NCBI RefSeq assembly: GCF_026151205.1 | Contig: NC_087083.1 | Coordinates: forward strand, 620,001-684,000 | Direction of reading: 5' to 3' | Length of the DNA stretch: 64,000 bases | Origin: Bolinopsis microptera | Lineage: Eukaryota; Ctenophora; Tentaculata; Lobata; Bolinopsidae | Shown: piece by piece, positions 12,623 through 22,406 of the stretch | Layout of the letters: every line of letters begins with the position of its first letter | Numbering within the stretch: the stretch's first letter is position 1 | Translations under genes and position numbers: made by a program | Notes under the pieces: generated by a model | Databases searched by the model: none | The model's input: the letters and a program-made list of their open reading frames with translations, nothing else | Told to the model about the DNA's origin: nothing

Positions 12623-13291
12623 CAAATAATTTGAGGATGTGCAATGTAAGCCAAGAGTACCCGCAACCTAAAGAAATGCAGCTGTAAACAACTTGCACGG
12701 GGTGCATGTGAGCTCTCGGGACCAGTGGCATCAGAAGACTGGTTATCAGCCTCGATATTAAGATGAGTTCTTCTTAGATTCATGTCACATCTGCATCTCC
12801 TCCATCAAGACACAACCACTCATCTCTTCATTGCCCCACCCTAGCCCAACTCCTCCCTCCTCCCTCCCATTACCTGTTGCGGGTACTCTGGACTGCATGG
12901 ACATTCTTGAATAATTGTTTATAGTAGTGTTGTAGTGTTAACCTCTATGCGTCATTAAAAATCATTTCTATTCATGTTCTGTATTATATATATATATTAT
13001 ATACTCCTCTTTTTTCTTTACAAAAAAATCAGCCCACCCTAAAAATAATACACAAATCTACTTTAGACAAATTAATAAAAACAATATTTGTCTCCCCTTG
13101 CCCAGTGCAGCCCATCCCGCTTCCCCGCCCCTCCATTCCCTTGCCCTTTTGCCCCTCCCATGACACCAAGCAAAAAACACATCACAAAAACACATTTTGC
13201 ATTCATCTGATAAGTCTATGTTCTTCTTTTTACTTTAAAAACTGCTCATCTTGATTTCAAATTACTTTTCTTCTTTATATCACTCACTCAT

Positions 13292-14650
13292 ATGTCAAAA
13301 CTCTTTTACTCTCATCATCTTATTTTCAGGCTGCTGGCTAGTTCTATGGTGCCCTGGTCCCGATCTCATCATGTGCTCCTTGCTAACCATACACTAATGC
13401 AGAAAAACACAGAAAAGAAAACTCTATCCTCTGGATCACCCACCCAGAAGTCCTCGAACCTACAAGCCAAACGTCGTCAAAGCCCACGTGGTGTAAGTCC
13501 TCTGGCGAAAGGAGGACAAGCCAGTCCCCTCGCAAACAAATCTACTACTCCCAAGTCAAGTTCAACAAGCTCCAATGAGCAGAAAAACAGTAGTGATCAG
13601 ACGAAGAAAAAGTCAGAATCTACTAAAAAGACCTCTTGCCCATGTAGCAGTTCCCTAGACGGAAAAGACTGGGTAATACAGTGCTCAGACTGTAAACAAT
13701 CATGGCATGCCTCTTGCGGTAATCTACCTGGTACCAATAAGCTCTCCCAGAGTGATTTAGACTGCATCAGCCAAAAATGGCTATGTCCCTGGTGTTACAC
13801 TTGCATCTTTCCTAGGCCTAAGAACCACCCATCTGCTAAAAAAGAAAAAATTCTTGCTGAAGAAGCCATTACCTGTGCCACAGCAGTTCAACTCAACGAG
13901 AGCACCCTCCTGGAAAATTCATTGCTCCAGAAGATAAGTGAATCAGTTAAAGAAACCATTGAAAGGTCAATTCCGAGCGTCGACATTACATCCCTGAATG
14001 CTCGACTAGAAGACCTTAACAATGAAATTCAGGAGTTCAAAGGAAGAACAAATGCATCCCCTCAGCTTAACTACAGAGAACAACCTAGACCTGTTATTCC
14101 ATCACCCACCAAAAGAAATCTAAAATGTCCTGAACAGCCTTACGAGCAGTACAAAGAGTTATACCTGACAGACAAGGAACTGAGCAGTGTAGGAGACCTT
14201 CTAGGTTATCTGAAGGACTCTGGAGACTTCATCGAAGAGAATGGCCACAGCGTCCGGCTGTATGGAGAGCCCTACAGCTACACTGGTTCCCAGCCCCCTA
14301 AAGAACACGAGCCTATCCCACCTGAACTTGTTTCTATTATTGACAGGTTCTCCTCAGAACTACAACTCGAGCACAAGCCAAACTCGGTCCTCATTAACCA
14401 CTACCCTTCCTCAGACAGACTCTCTCCATCCCAAAGCTACCTAGCTATGCATTCTGATGATGAATCCACTATTCTTGCCAACTCGAAAATCGTCACGATC
14501 TCAATTGGTGCGACTAGAACTGTGCTTTTTGAATCCAAACAAGACAAAGACCTAGATCCTATTGAGCTTGATGTGAAGTCTAACTCACTTTACACTATGA
14601 CAAGGTCTTCACAAAATTGGTACCCGCCACGGTGTGCCAAAATTACCTGA
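13292..14650 (+). CDS. LINE-B ORF1, first part: PHD finger and AlkB-like 2OG-Fe(II) dioxygenase
   Basis: A Ser/Lys-rich N-terminus (residues about 35-110) precedes a PHD-type C4HC3 zinc finger (about 112-170; CPCSSSLDG, IQCSDCKQSWHASC, WLCPWC). A coiled-coil-prone linker (about 195-250) follows. Residues about 300-450 match the AlkB fold: SVLINHYP, the iron-binding HxD in LAMHSDDE, and VTISIGATRTVLFES. The frame ends just after SQNWY. The distal iron-binding His and the 2-oxoglutarate-binding Arg expected next are found in the following frame (HGVPKLP...RFSITFR), so one extra base near 14622-14626 breaks the protein. AlkB enzymes oxidatively remove methyl groups from nucleic acid; that this one acts on element RNA or cDNA is inference. 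Confidence 0.85.
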   Translation: MSKLFYSHHLIFRLLASSMVPWSRSHHVLLANHTLMQKNTEKKTLSSGSPTQKSSNLQAKRRQSPRGVSPLAKGGQASPLANKSTTPKSSSTSSNEQKNSSDQTKKKSESTKKTSCPCSSSLDGKDWVIQCSDCKQSWHASCGNLPGTNKLSQSDLDCISQKWLCPWCYTCIFPRPKNHPSAKKEKILAEEAITCATAVQLNESTLLENSLLQKISESVKETIERSIPSVDITSLNARLEDLNNEIQEFKGRTNASPQLNYREQPRPVIPSPTKRNLKCPEQPYEQYKELYLTDKELSSVGDLLGYLKDSGDFIEENGHSVRLYGEPYSYTGSQPPKEHEPIPPELVSIIDRFSSELQLEHKPNSVLINHYPSSDRLSPSQSYLAMHSDDESTILANSKIVTISIGATRTVLFESKQDKDLDPIELDVKSNSLYTMTRSSQNWYPPRCAKIT

Positions 14651-15293
14651 TGATAACCCAACAGAGGAGAGATTTTCGATCACCTTCAGATCTCTCAGCA
14701 GCCAGTCTCGACGAAGCATCGTTTTAATCGGTGATTCGAATACCAAAGATGTCAACTTTGGGGATGGTGCAGGTAAAGTTGGTCATTCCTTCCCTGGTAA
14801 ACGAGTCAAGGCTGCCCGTGTCAAAGACATCGATCCACACCTGTGTGCTGGATTCTCCAACGCTTTCCTTATGTGTGGTACCAACGATCTACGCTGTGAA
14901 AACGTAAGAAATGTCTCAGATATCCACGAGACAGTGTCAACTTTAAAGAACAAACTAACTGAAATACGTCAATTGTGTCCACTTACTAACATTTTTGTTG
15001 TACCTGTTTTACCATCAAGAATCCATGAAATGAATAAAAATATAATGCTCTACAACAACTTGGTACAGGACATGATAAAGAACTGTTTTCCTAATATTTG
15101 GTTTCAGGGTATGTATGGTTTTTTAGATAACAATAAGCTATTATCGGTTAAGTTCACTAGGGGTAACGACACGATTCACTTAGGAAGTAGAGGTTTAGCT
15201 AAGTTTGTAAGCCACATGAAAAACTGTGTGTTTCTGAAGGAAAAGGTGTCTAGGGAGTCAGCACAGAGGGTTGGATCCACTGGTCCAACCTAA
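14625..15293 (+). CDS. LINE-B ORF1, second part: end of AlkB domain plus SGNH-type hydrolase
   Basis: Frame-shifted continuation of ORF1. The first ~25 residues hold the distal His (codon at 14628) and the terminal Arg region (ERFSITFR) of the AlkB domain. The rest is an SGNH/GDSL esterase fold: block I IVLIGDSNTKD (nucleophile Ser), block III CGTNDLR, and the catalytic block V DTIHLGSRGL (Asp and His). SGNH esterase domains are known in CR1-type LINE ORF1 proteins. There is no ATG at the start of this frame, which supports its being part of ORF1 rather than a separate gene. It ends at 15293, close to the start of ORF2. Confidence 0.85.
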   Translation, partial: RHGVPKLPDDNPTEERFSITFRSLSSQSRRSIVLIGDSNTKDVNFGDGAGKVGHSFPGKRVKAARVKDIDPHLCAGFSNAFLMCGTNDLRCENVRNVSDIHETVSTLKNKLTEIRQLCPLTNIFVVPVLPSRIHEMNKNIMLYNNLVQDMIKNCFPNIWFQGMYGFLDNNKLLSVKFTRGNDTIHLGSRGLAKFVSHMKNCVFLKEKVSRESAQRVGSTGPT

Positions 15294-15306
15294 CCGACAC
15301 ATAACT

Positions 15307-18300
15307 ATGATCATGAAATTAATTAAGGAGGTCTGTGAGCCATGCTCAAGGCCCATCAACATTGGGCAGCCCCTACTGGAATGTGAAGCCTGTCGGACAG
15401 CTATTCATACTAAATGTTTTAAAGCAGCAGGTTTCTGCCCCACCAATGGTCTATGGGTATGTAAGGTTTGTTCACTGAACGTGATACCACGCTACAACCC
15501 CTTCTCTGGGATGATTAGTGATGGTGGTGATAAATTCTACGATGATGAAGGTGGATGTGATGACGAAACTATTCAAAAAATTTCGAATGTTCTAGACCAA
15601 TGTCAGAGCTACTCTACAACTGATCTTAATAGGGTAGTCAGGGAGCTTCAAAACTCATGTAATCCTTCATCCACACACTCAAAATTCACATCCTACTTTG
15701 TCAACTTAGATGGTAACAAAACCAACTTCGATTGTCTTAATGTTGAACTCAAACGGATTGAACTAAATTTCTCTGTAATTGGTATCGCTGAAACAAACAC
15801 AGATGAACCTCTTAAAGAACTATACAGAATACCGCAATACAACAGTTTTTATCAGGTCACTCAGGAGAACAAGCTGAAAGGGACTGGTGTTGCCCTGTAT
15901 GTAGCAAATCACCTTAATGCAGAAGTCATAGAAAATCTTGGCTACTGCACGCCTGATATTGAATCAATCTTTGTTAAGATCACTCAATCATCCAGCAAGC
16001 TCACACTCATCTCAGGGGTCATCTATCGCCCTCCTAATGGTGACATTCATAATTTCCTTAAGTCATTTGATCACATATGTAAACTCCTCCCTAAATCTGG
16101 TGTACGTATAATGGGGGACTTTAATGTTGACCTTCTTAAAGTGAATGGTGATGCTGGTCATGGCAACTATACTCTTTTTGAAGAATGCTTATTTAGAAAT
16201 GGTTTTGCTCCCGTTATTTCGATACCTACACATGAGAGACCAAATTGCAAACCATCTTGTATTGACAACATCCTCACGAATGACCCTGGTAACTGTGTTC
16301 TCTCAGGTTGTATAACAGATAGAATTGGTGACCATGCTCCAACATTTGAATTCACTGACATCGAATTTGAGGTTGGTCCAAAAAGTGAAAAACATGTCCA
16401 GTACTACGACTTCAGTAATGCCAACCTTAATAAATTCCTAACCCTACTGAACACTGACCTCTCAAAGCTCCACACTTCTCATGAATTCTCGGATTTTACT
16501 AAATTATTTGATCGTGTACTTGATGCAACATGCAAACTTGTAAAGCCAAAAACTACTAAACGGAATCCTATCAATAACCCCTGGATAACAGATAGTATCT
16601 CAGCAGCCGTTGAAAAAAAACATGAATTAAAAGATAACTGGATTACATCTAAAACTAAGGCAAACCCTGATGGAGACCATGTTCTCGAACAAACCTTCAA
16701 AGTATACCGAAGGATCCTCAAATCTGTAATTAACTCTGCAAAAAATACTTACTCTTGCAACCAAATCATAGAAAATAAGCACGACCGTAAGAAGACATGG
16801 CAGATCATTAATGAACTTAGAGGGAAGTGTAAAAAAACTATAAAACCCTCATTTATAATCGACAACAGAAAAATAACAGATAGAAGGGTTATTGCAAACG
16901 AGTTCAACAAATACTTTAACTCAATTGCCTCCACTCTAAATGAATCAATAGCTGACCTGCCTATACAGGCTTCTGAATTTTCAACATTTGAAGACTACCT
17001 CCTGCCATCCAACAATAACTCTATATTCCTATCTGACTGTTCACATACTGAGCTCATGGAAATAATTTCCAAGTTGGAAAATGGCAAATCTAGTGATATT
17101 CCGATCCGTATAATCAAAAAGTCAGCTCATTTAATCTGCCCTGTTTTAGCCCAACATTTCAACAAACTCATGATGAGCGGGGTATTTCCTGATGTTTTGA
17201 AAGTTGGGAAAGTTACTCCCATATTTAAGAAAGGAAACCAAGAGGATGTAGGAAACTACCGACCTGTCTCTACACTGCCTATATTTGGTAAGATATTTGA
17301 AAAAGTGATATACAGCCGTATCTACAGTTTCGCTCTGTCACAAAATATCCTTGATGAAAACCAATTTGGCTTCCGCAAGTCCCATTCTACTAGCCATGCT
17401 GTTAACTACTCTGTTAGGATTATTGAAGATAGCATAAAAAAACGAAACCATGTTCTAGGAATATTTATAGATTTGAGTAAAGCATTTGATACAATCGACC
17501 ATAGTACACTCCTAACAAAACTAGATAGGTATGGAATAAGAGGCAATGCAAACTGTCTTATTAAAAGCTACTTATCAAATAGAACACAGTATACAGAAGT
17601 CCTTAATGAAAAATCCGAAAACCTTATCATTAAATATGGAGTTCCACAAGGCTCTGTTTTGGGACCGCTCCTTTTTCTTCTATACATAAATGATATTGCC
17701 AATTCCTCGGATTTAGGAACTTTCATACTATTTGCTGACGACACCAACATTTTTATTGATGGAAAAACTGTAGAAGAAGCTTATGAGAAAGGCAACAAAT
17801 TGCTAAGCTGTATAAAAAAGTATATGATCCTTAACAAACTTCACATCAACATGTCAAAGTGCTGTTATATGCATTTTAAACCAAAGGCTAGTAAACCAGT
17901 AGAATTGCCAGATTCGCTTCAACTCCATATTGATGGCTTTCCAATTAAAAAAACCAAAGCAACTAAGTTTCTTGGAGTTGTTATTGACGAACAGCTTTCC
18001 TGGGGGCCTCATATAACAGCACTTAAACGAAAGTTAAACTATGCCTCTGCCACCTTAAATAGAATTAGGGACTCTGTACCAAAGGAACTCCATAAAGACC
18101 TCTACCACACACTATTTGAATCCCACCTCACATATTGTATCTCAGTTTGGGGTGATGCAGCACTCTTTAGGACAGCAAGTATCTGGCTGTCTCAGAAGCA
18201 CTGTGTACGGGTCCTCTTTGGTGATAAAGAGGCATACCTAAACAAGTTCCTTACATGTGCAAGAACAAGAGAGTTTGACAGCCAGGCACTTGACCATACA

Positions 18301-18702
18301 TTCTTCCAACTAGAGCACTGTAAACCACTTTTCAAGCAACAAAACATCCTGGCTTTCAAAAATTTATATACATATCACACATTTATGGAAGTTTTTAAAA
18401 TACTAAAACTAAGGTGCCCAGCATCACTGCAACAGCATTATCAGTCATCTTCTAGAAAGGAAACCACTATCATTTCACAACTCCCATCTAATGACTTTAT
18501 ATCAAGATCCACCAAAATTTGGAACACAATTGCACCTAAACTTAAGCTCTTTGACTACTCCTACAAGATTAGCCTTGCTAAAAGTCGCCTGAAAAAGGCA
18601 CTTCTAAAGCTGCAACATGCTTATAATGATTCGGCATGGACCACAAGCGATTATGACATAATGCAGCTGTCATTTGAAAACAATCCCCTTCATCAAATTT
18701 AA
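15307..18702 (+). CDS. LINE-B ORF2: PHD-like finger, APE endonuclease, reverse transcriptase
   Basis: The frame is open from 15271, but the first ATG is at 15307, just after the ORF1 stop. About 1,130 residues. N-terminal Cys/His finger (CEPCSRP, ECEACRTAIHTKCF, WVCKVC) of PHD type. An APE-like endonuclease/exonuclease/phosphatase domain follows (VIGIAETNTD, GVIYRPPNGD, IMGDFNVDLL, IGDHAPTF). The RT domain has GNYRPVSTLP, FIDLSKAFDTIDH, GVPQGSVLGPLLF and the FADDTN catalytic motif at 17731 onward. A thumb and C-terminal region follow (FLGVVIDEQLSW, LFESHLTYCISVWG). No internal stop is seen, so ORF2 looks intact although ORF1 is broken. It nicks target DNA and copies the element RNA by target-primed reverse transcription (family knowledge). 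Confidence 0.93.
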   Translation: MIMKLIKEVCEPCSRPINIGQPLLECEACRTAIHTKCFKAAGFCPTNGLWVCKVCSLNVIPRYNPFSGMISDGGDKFYDDEGGCDDETIQKISNVLDQCQSYSTTDLNRVVRELQNSCNPSSTHSKFTSYFVNLDGNKTNFDCLNVELKRIELNFSVIGIAETNTDEPLKELYRIPQYNSFYQVTQENKLKGTGVALYVANHLNAEVIENLGYCTPDIESIFVKITQSSSKLTLISGVIYRPPNGDIHNFLKSFDHICKLLPKSGVRIMGDFNVDLLKVNGDAGHGNYTLFEECLFRNGFAPVISIPTHERPNCKPSCIDNILTNDPGNCVLSGCITDRIGDHAPTFEFTDIEFEVGPKSEKHVQYYDFSNANLNKFLTLLNTDLSKLHTSHEFSDFTKLFDRVLDATCKLVKPKTTKRNPINNPWITDSISAAVEKKHELKDNWITSKTKANPDGDHVLEQTFKVYRRILKSVINSAKNTYSCNQIIENKHDRKKTWQIINELRGKCKKTIKPSFIIDNRKITDRRVIANEFNKYFNSIASTLNESIADLPIQASEFSTFEDYLLPSNNNSIFLSDCSHTELMEIISKLENGKSSDIPIRIIKKSAHLICPVLAQHFNKLMMSGVFPDVLKVGKVTPIFKKGNQEDVGNYRPVSTLPIFGKIFEKVIYSRIYSFALSQNILDENQFGFRKSHSTSHAVNYSVRIIEDSIKKRNHVLGIFIDLSKAFDTIDHSTLLTKLDRYGIRGNANCLIKSYLSNRTQYTEVLNEKSENLIIKYGVPQGSVLGPLLFLLYINDIANSSDLGTFILFADDTNIFIDGKTVEEAYEKGNKLLSCIKKYMILNKLHINMSKCCYMHFKPKASKPVELPDSLQLHIDGFPIKKTKATKFLGVVIDEQLSWGPHITALKRKLNYASATLNRIRDSVPKELHKDLYHTLFESHLTYCISVWGDAALFRTASIWLSQKHCVRVLFGDKEAYLNKFLTCARTREFDSQALDHTFFQLEHCKPLFKQQNILAFKNLYTYHTFMEVFKILKLRCPASLQQHYQSSSRKETTIISQLPSNDFISRSTKIWNTIAPKLKLFDYSYKISLAKSRLKKALLKLQHAYNDSAWTTSDYDIMQLSFENNPLHQI

Positions 18703-19423
18703 TCCAGTGATCTCGGCCCACAGGCTCCTCCTATTAAACAATTTTGATTTTTGTAAATGTGTGCTGACTCCACCACCTATGTATTTAACCTAATATAAAT
18801 AGTGTATTACAGGTAGAAATTGACTTAGGTAGGTATTTTTCTCTTAGGTAGATATTAAGAATTTGGATAATTTCTTAATTGTATGACTATTTCCATTACT
18901 GAGACGTTTTTAATATTTAATTTAGGAGGGTTTTTGAAATTTTTATAGGACTGGTTCACAGAGTGAACAGATTCCAGATTTATATATTTTTAAACTGATA
19001 TTTAATAAATGATTAAAAGAACAAATTTTAAAGTTGCCATTAGATCCAAAAATACACCCATTATGCTCACTTAAAAACAACTCTAAATCAGTAGGCTGTC
19101 ACTCTATTAATGCACCACACCGCTACCTCCACTGCACTAATAGTTATACAATAAATTCGACAATCCTAATTTTGTGTCGTGATGGAGACCGGTGTTCATA
19201 CAAAACATTTACTAGGTTGCCGTTTGGTGTGAGCAATAGCGAACAGCACGCACACTCCTTTGCCCCGTCAACCTATATCTAATCTATTTAAAGAGTGACA
19301 ACCATACTGCACATTGAATTAGGATTCCGTTAAATATCAAATTGATTTATTGTAAACTTGTTTAATCTGTAATAAATGGCATAAAATTGAAATTTTTGTT
19401 TAACTGAAATTTTTGTTTAACTG
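18703..19423 (+). other. LINE-B 3' UTR
   Basis: Non-coding sequence after the ORF2 stop, ending in the duplicated 17-bp unit just before LINE-A resumes. A short open frame at 19034-19282 shows no homology that I recognise. Confidence 0.55.
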
Positions 19424-20216
19424 AACTTCCCCCACTCATCTTCATCAAAATCTAAGCTCTCCACCCAAATCAGTCATAATATGAGGGAAGAATTCGTGAA
19501 TACCTGGAAATCTGCCAAGGCCTCCTCACCAAAACTAGAATTCTATAACTTAATTAAACATGATTTTGAACCAGAGGCATACCTACGAATAATCAAAGTA
19601 CCTGATTTTCGAAAAAGCTTGACAAGGTTTCGTATCAGCTGCCACAACCTCTACGTTGAAAGGGGCAGATACGAAACCCCTCTTGTACCAAGAGAAGAAC
19701 GTTGGTGCACTTACTGCTTTTTCAGTAAAGGGCTCAAACCTATCGAGGACGAAAGCCATGTATTAATTGACTGTTTGCTTTACTCCTCAGTTAGGGAAAA
19801 ATTCAACTTTTATCCCCAAAACATCACTGACCTAGCCGGTCTGCTCTCCAACAAAAATCTAGATCCTACCAAATTTACTGCCACAGCAAGAGCAATCCAT
19901 TCAATTCTCTCTGTGAACGAACAATATACAGCCTACTATAAGAGCCCAGATTTCCACTCAAATACTGGCAAGTGCATAATGCTCTAGGAACTCAAAATAA
20001 ACTCATGAACCATACAAATTTGATTTACTTAAAGAAAATAGCATTATATTATAACATTTCTATTTTATCCCTACACATTTGTAAATGATTAGAAGTGTGT
20101 AACTTAAATTATTTCAGAATTATAACTATTGTGAACTCAATAAAATAATTATCACTTTTGTATCCTTGTATCCTTGTTGTATCCTTGTATCCTTGTATCC
20201 TTGTATCCTTGTATCC
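19424..20216 (+). pseudogene. LINE-A, 3' fragment with microsatellite tail
   Basis: The open frame from about 19424 to the stop at 19987 encodes the C-terminal end of LINE-A ORF2 (RFRISCHNLYVERGRYETP, RWCTYC, ESHVLIDCLLY). This is the R-x-C-H/zinc-like tail that follows the thumb in many LINEs and pairs with the fragment ending at 12622. About 170 bp downstream, 20157-20216 is an 8-bp tandem repeat, (TTGTATCC)n with small variants, a typical 3' end of CR1/RTE-like elements. The two pieces flank LINE-B. Confidence 0.78.
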
Positions 20217-20400
20217 TATGCATCGTACTACAACGCTTTTTATAATATAAAGGGTGTAACATTTTTATTTGCTTTATTTTAATTAAATTTATCTCCATAT
20301 TAATAAAAAAAGTTATAAAATTACGTTGCAATGACTGCATAAACTTTTTATTTTGATTCGGCCCATTTGCCATTATTACAATTTAATATTAGCTTTGTAG

Positions 20401-20825
20401 TGCTTCTCGTATGCAGATCGGCGAGATGCGAAGGATTGACATCGTGAATCAAATATTAGCTGTGCGGTTAATTGTTTGTAGCGCGATGCATTGTAGCGCG
20501 ATGCGTTACTGTGCCGCGCCGCGCACTCAATGAGGCTTCTCACAGCTAGATCGGCGAAATGCGCTACTGTGCCGCGCCTTGATTGACGATGTCAATCCTT
20601 CGCATCTCGCCGATCTGCTTAAGCGGTTGCGAGAAGCATTATTTGATGCGCGCGCGACCCAGTAGTGCATCGCGCTACAATGCCGCGCCGAGCTGCCATG
20701 AATTGACATCGTCAATTAACTCGATGCACTACTGGCCGCGTCGCGCATCTTCTGATCGCAACGCCACAGATCGGCGGGATCAAATGCGAAGAATTGACAT
20801 TGTGAATCAACTGTGCGGTGCTTAA
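20401..20825. repeat. Cluster of dispersed palindromic repeats
   Basis: Four copies of ATTGAC(A/G)(T/A)(C/T)GT(C/G)AAT at about 20437, 20581, 20701 and 20791 alternate in orientation with blocks like CGCATCTCGCCGATCTG and GCGCGATGCA(T/C)TA. It looks like several small inverted-repeat MITEs inserted next to or into each other. No coding potential. Confidence 0.5.
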
Positions 20826-21398
20826 TTGAAATAATAATTTAAAACGGCTTTTTGATTATTGTTAATTTTAACATTGCTAATTGCCAATTGCAGCGCCTTA
20901 GGCATTAGGGTACTGCCGCTTTTTGTTTTACTTTACAACGCACTATACTATATCATATATTTTTAATTGTTTTTAAACATTAAAAATTGACGCATGCGAA
21001 TAATTTTCAAGCATGTGAAACAACATTTTGTAAGACATTATTTTTAAAAATATTTAATTTTAGACGTTCATGTTTTGCTTTAGAGGGCTCTAACCAAAGC
21101 CGGAGAGCCTTCTCGCTTGCAGAAACAAGCGCTTCACGCAGTACGCGTATACGAATGTGACATGGCTATGTGAAGTTCGCGTTTGCATGTTTTAATTGTC
21201 ATACGTTGTATGACCCGCCGCGCACGAGTGCCGCGGCTCCCCCTGTATCGTAGAAACTCTACAGGGGTGAAACCATAGTGAAACTGACCGTTGGGGTCAC
21301 AACGTGATACAATGTTTTAATCATAAATGCAAAATGCAAATTTATTAAATAATTAGTTCATTAACAATGCACATTGCACAGCAAGGCGCCTAGCTAAG
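20826..21398. other. Unassigned spacer
   Basis: AT-rich sequence with a short GC-rich patch near 21180-21250. No supported gene or repeat. Confidence 0.35.
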
Positions 21399-21605
21399 TG
21401 CAATTAACAGCAGTGAGCAGTATAGCAGTTTTATGCGTGTGTGTTTTTAGTTTTTACCATGCACAGCGCACGCCGCGCGCAACTGCTGCCATCATGCTAA
21501 CTGCTGCACCCGCACACTGCTACTAATTGCTGCTAACTGCAGCTGCTAACTGCTGCTAACCGCTGCAAATGGTGCGCAGGCGACAGTCAGCAGCCAGTGA
21601 GCAGC
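21399..21605. repeat. Imperfect ACTGCTGCTA-type repeat
   Basis: Many imperfect copies of CTGCTAACTGCTGCT-like units, densest at 21475-21560. The repeat ends in the GCAGCAGTT at which a MITE-2 copy is inserted. Confidence 0.6.
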
Positions 21606-21609
21606 AGTT

Positions 21610-21683
21610 TGTAGGTTTACAACCTACCAGTACCAGGACGCGCGCCGAGTTGGAACAGATATTTTACAAGTATCACCCGTTAA
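21610..21683 (-). mobile_element. MITE-2 copy with 9-bp target duplication
   Basis: It begins GTAGGTTTACAACCTACC and ends with the reverse complement of TTAACGGGTGATACT. It is flanked by GCAGCAGTT at 21601-21609 and 21684-21692. It carries the ACGCGCGCCGAGTTGG middle block shared with the copies at 38201-38296 and 41589-41940. Confidence 0.75.
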
Positions 21684-21932
21684 GCAGCAGTTAGCTGCAG
21701 TTTTTGCATTTTGGCTCTCCTGTGAATGGACAATTTGTTATTATGAAGTACAAATGACAAAAATTAGCATGTGGTTCCCAGGTAACGCACAGTATTTAAA
21801 AACGTTCAGTATGATAGAGACTGGTCTGTCAAGTAATATTTATATAATCCTGCCATGCCATGCCATGATAGTGAAAACTGGAAAGCATGATGAGCAGAAT
21901 TAAGGCCCTGCATACGGTCCACGCGCTACATC

Positions 21933-21970
21933 TTACCTGGGGATCTCAGGCTAATATGTTTATAAACATT
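21933..21970 (+). mobile_element. MITE-1 fragment
   Basis: Left end only: TTACCTGGGGATCTCAGGCT followed by an ATATGTTTATAAACAT palindrome. The right half is missing. Confidence 0.5.
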
Positions 21971-22406
21971 TACATAGCAAATGCAATGATAGCTAGCTAG
22001 CCTGGCGTATTTGAACTTTCTAAACGAGCGTGCTAAATTATATTACAGTCGATCTTCGAAAGTTTTCTAAAAGGGCCCCCGACATGACAGTTAAGACCAG
22101 CTTGAATCGATGTATTTTCGGACGCTGATTCTGAATCACCCCCCCCCCCATTGCCATGACATAAGGTTAAAGTGCTCCCTTGGCAAGATCAAAGATATTG
22201 GCGAAAAACTGTCTCGATCACGTGAAATGACCTTATTAATAAGGAAGTTGGTATAATTTCTCGTTAGGGTTTCAGTGAATGCTTTTGTTGGGGATTGGGT
22301 TTGGGTCACAACAATTATTGTACAAATGCAGGTTAGGGCTGGGATCAGATTAGAAGGGTAGGGTTAAAGTTTTCGGATAGTCGTTCAATGCCCTTGTAGC
22401 TAGAGT
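21971..22406. other. Unassigned spacer with an 11-C tract
   Basis: No gene seen. A C11 run lies at 22139-22149. Confidence 0.35.

Larger units (their letters stand above)
12623..19423 (+). mobile_element. LINE-B: near full-length non-LTR retrotransposon nested in LINE-A
   Basis: The boundaries come from where LINE-A coding homology stops (12622) and resumes (about 19424). Order: 5' UTR (12623-13291, with a C-rich part near 13100-13160), ORF1 (13292-15293, one frameshift), ORF2 (about 15307-18702), 3' UTR (18703-19423). The 3' end has two exact copies of a 17-bp unit (AAATTTTTGTTTAACTG) at about 19390-19423, in line with the short terminal repeats typical of CR1/L2-type LINEs. I could not find a clear target-site duplication. 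Confidence 0.8.

Noticed and set aside
14241-14444. Plus-strand open frame inside LINE-B ORF1
   Set aside because: Shadow of the AlkB-coding frame.
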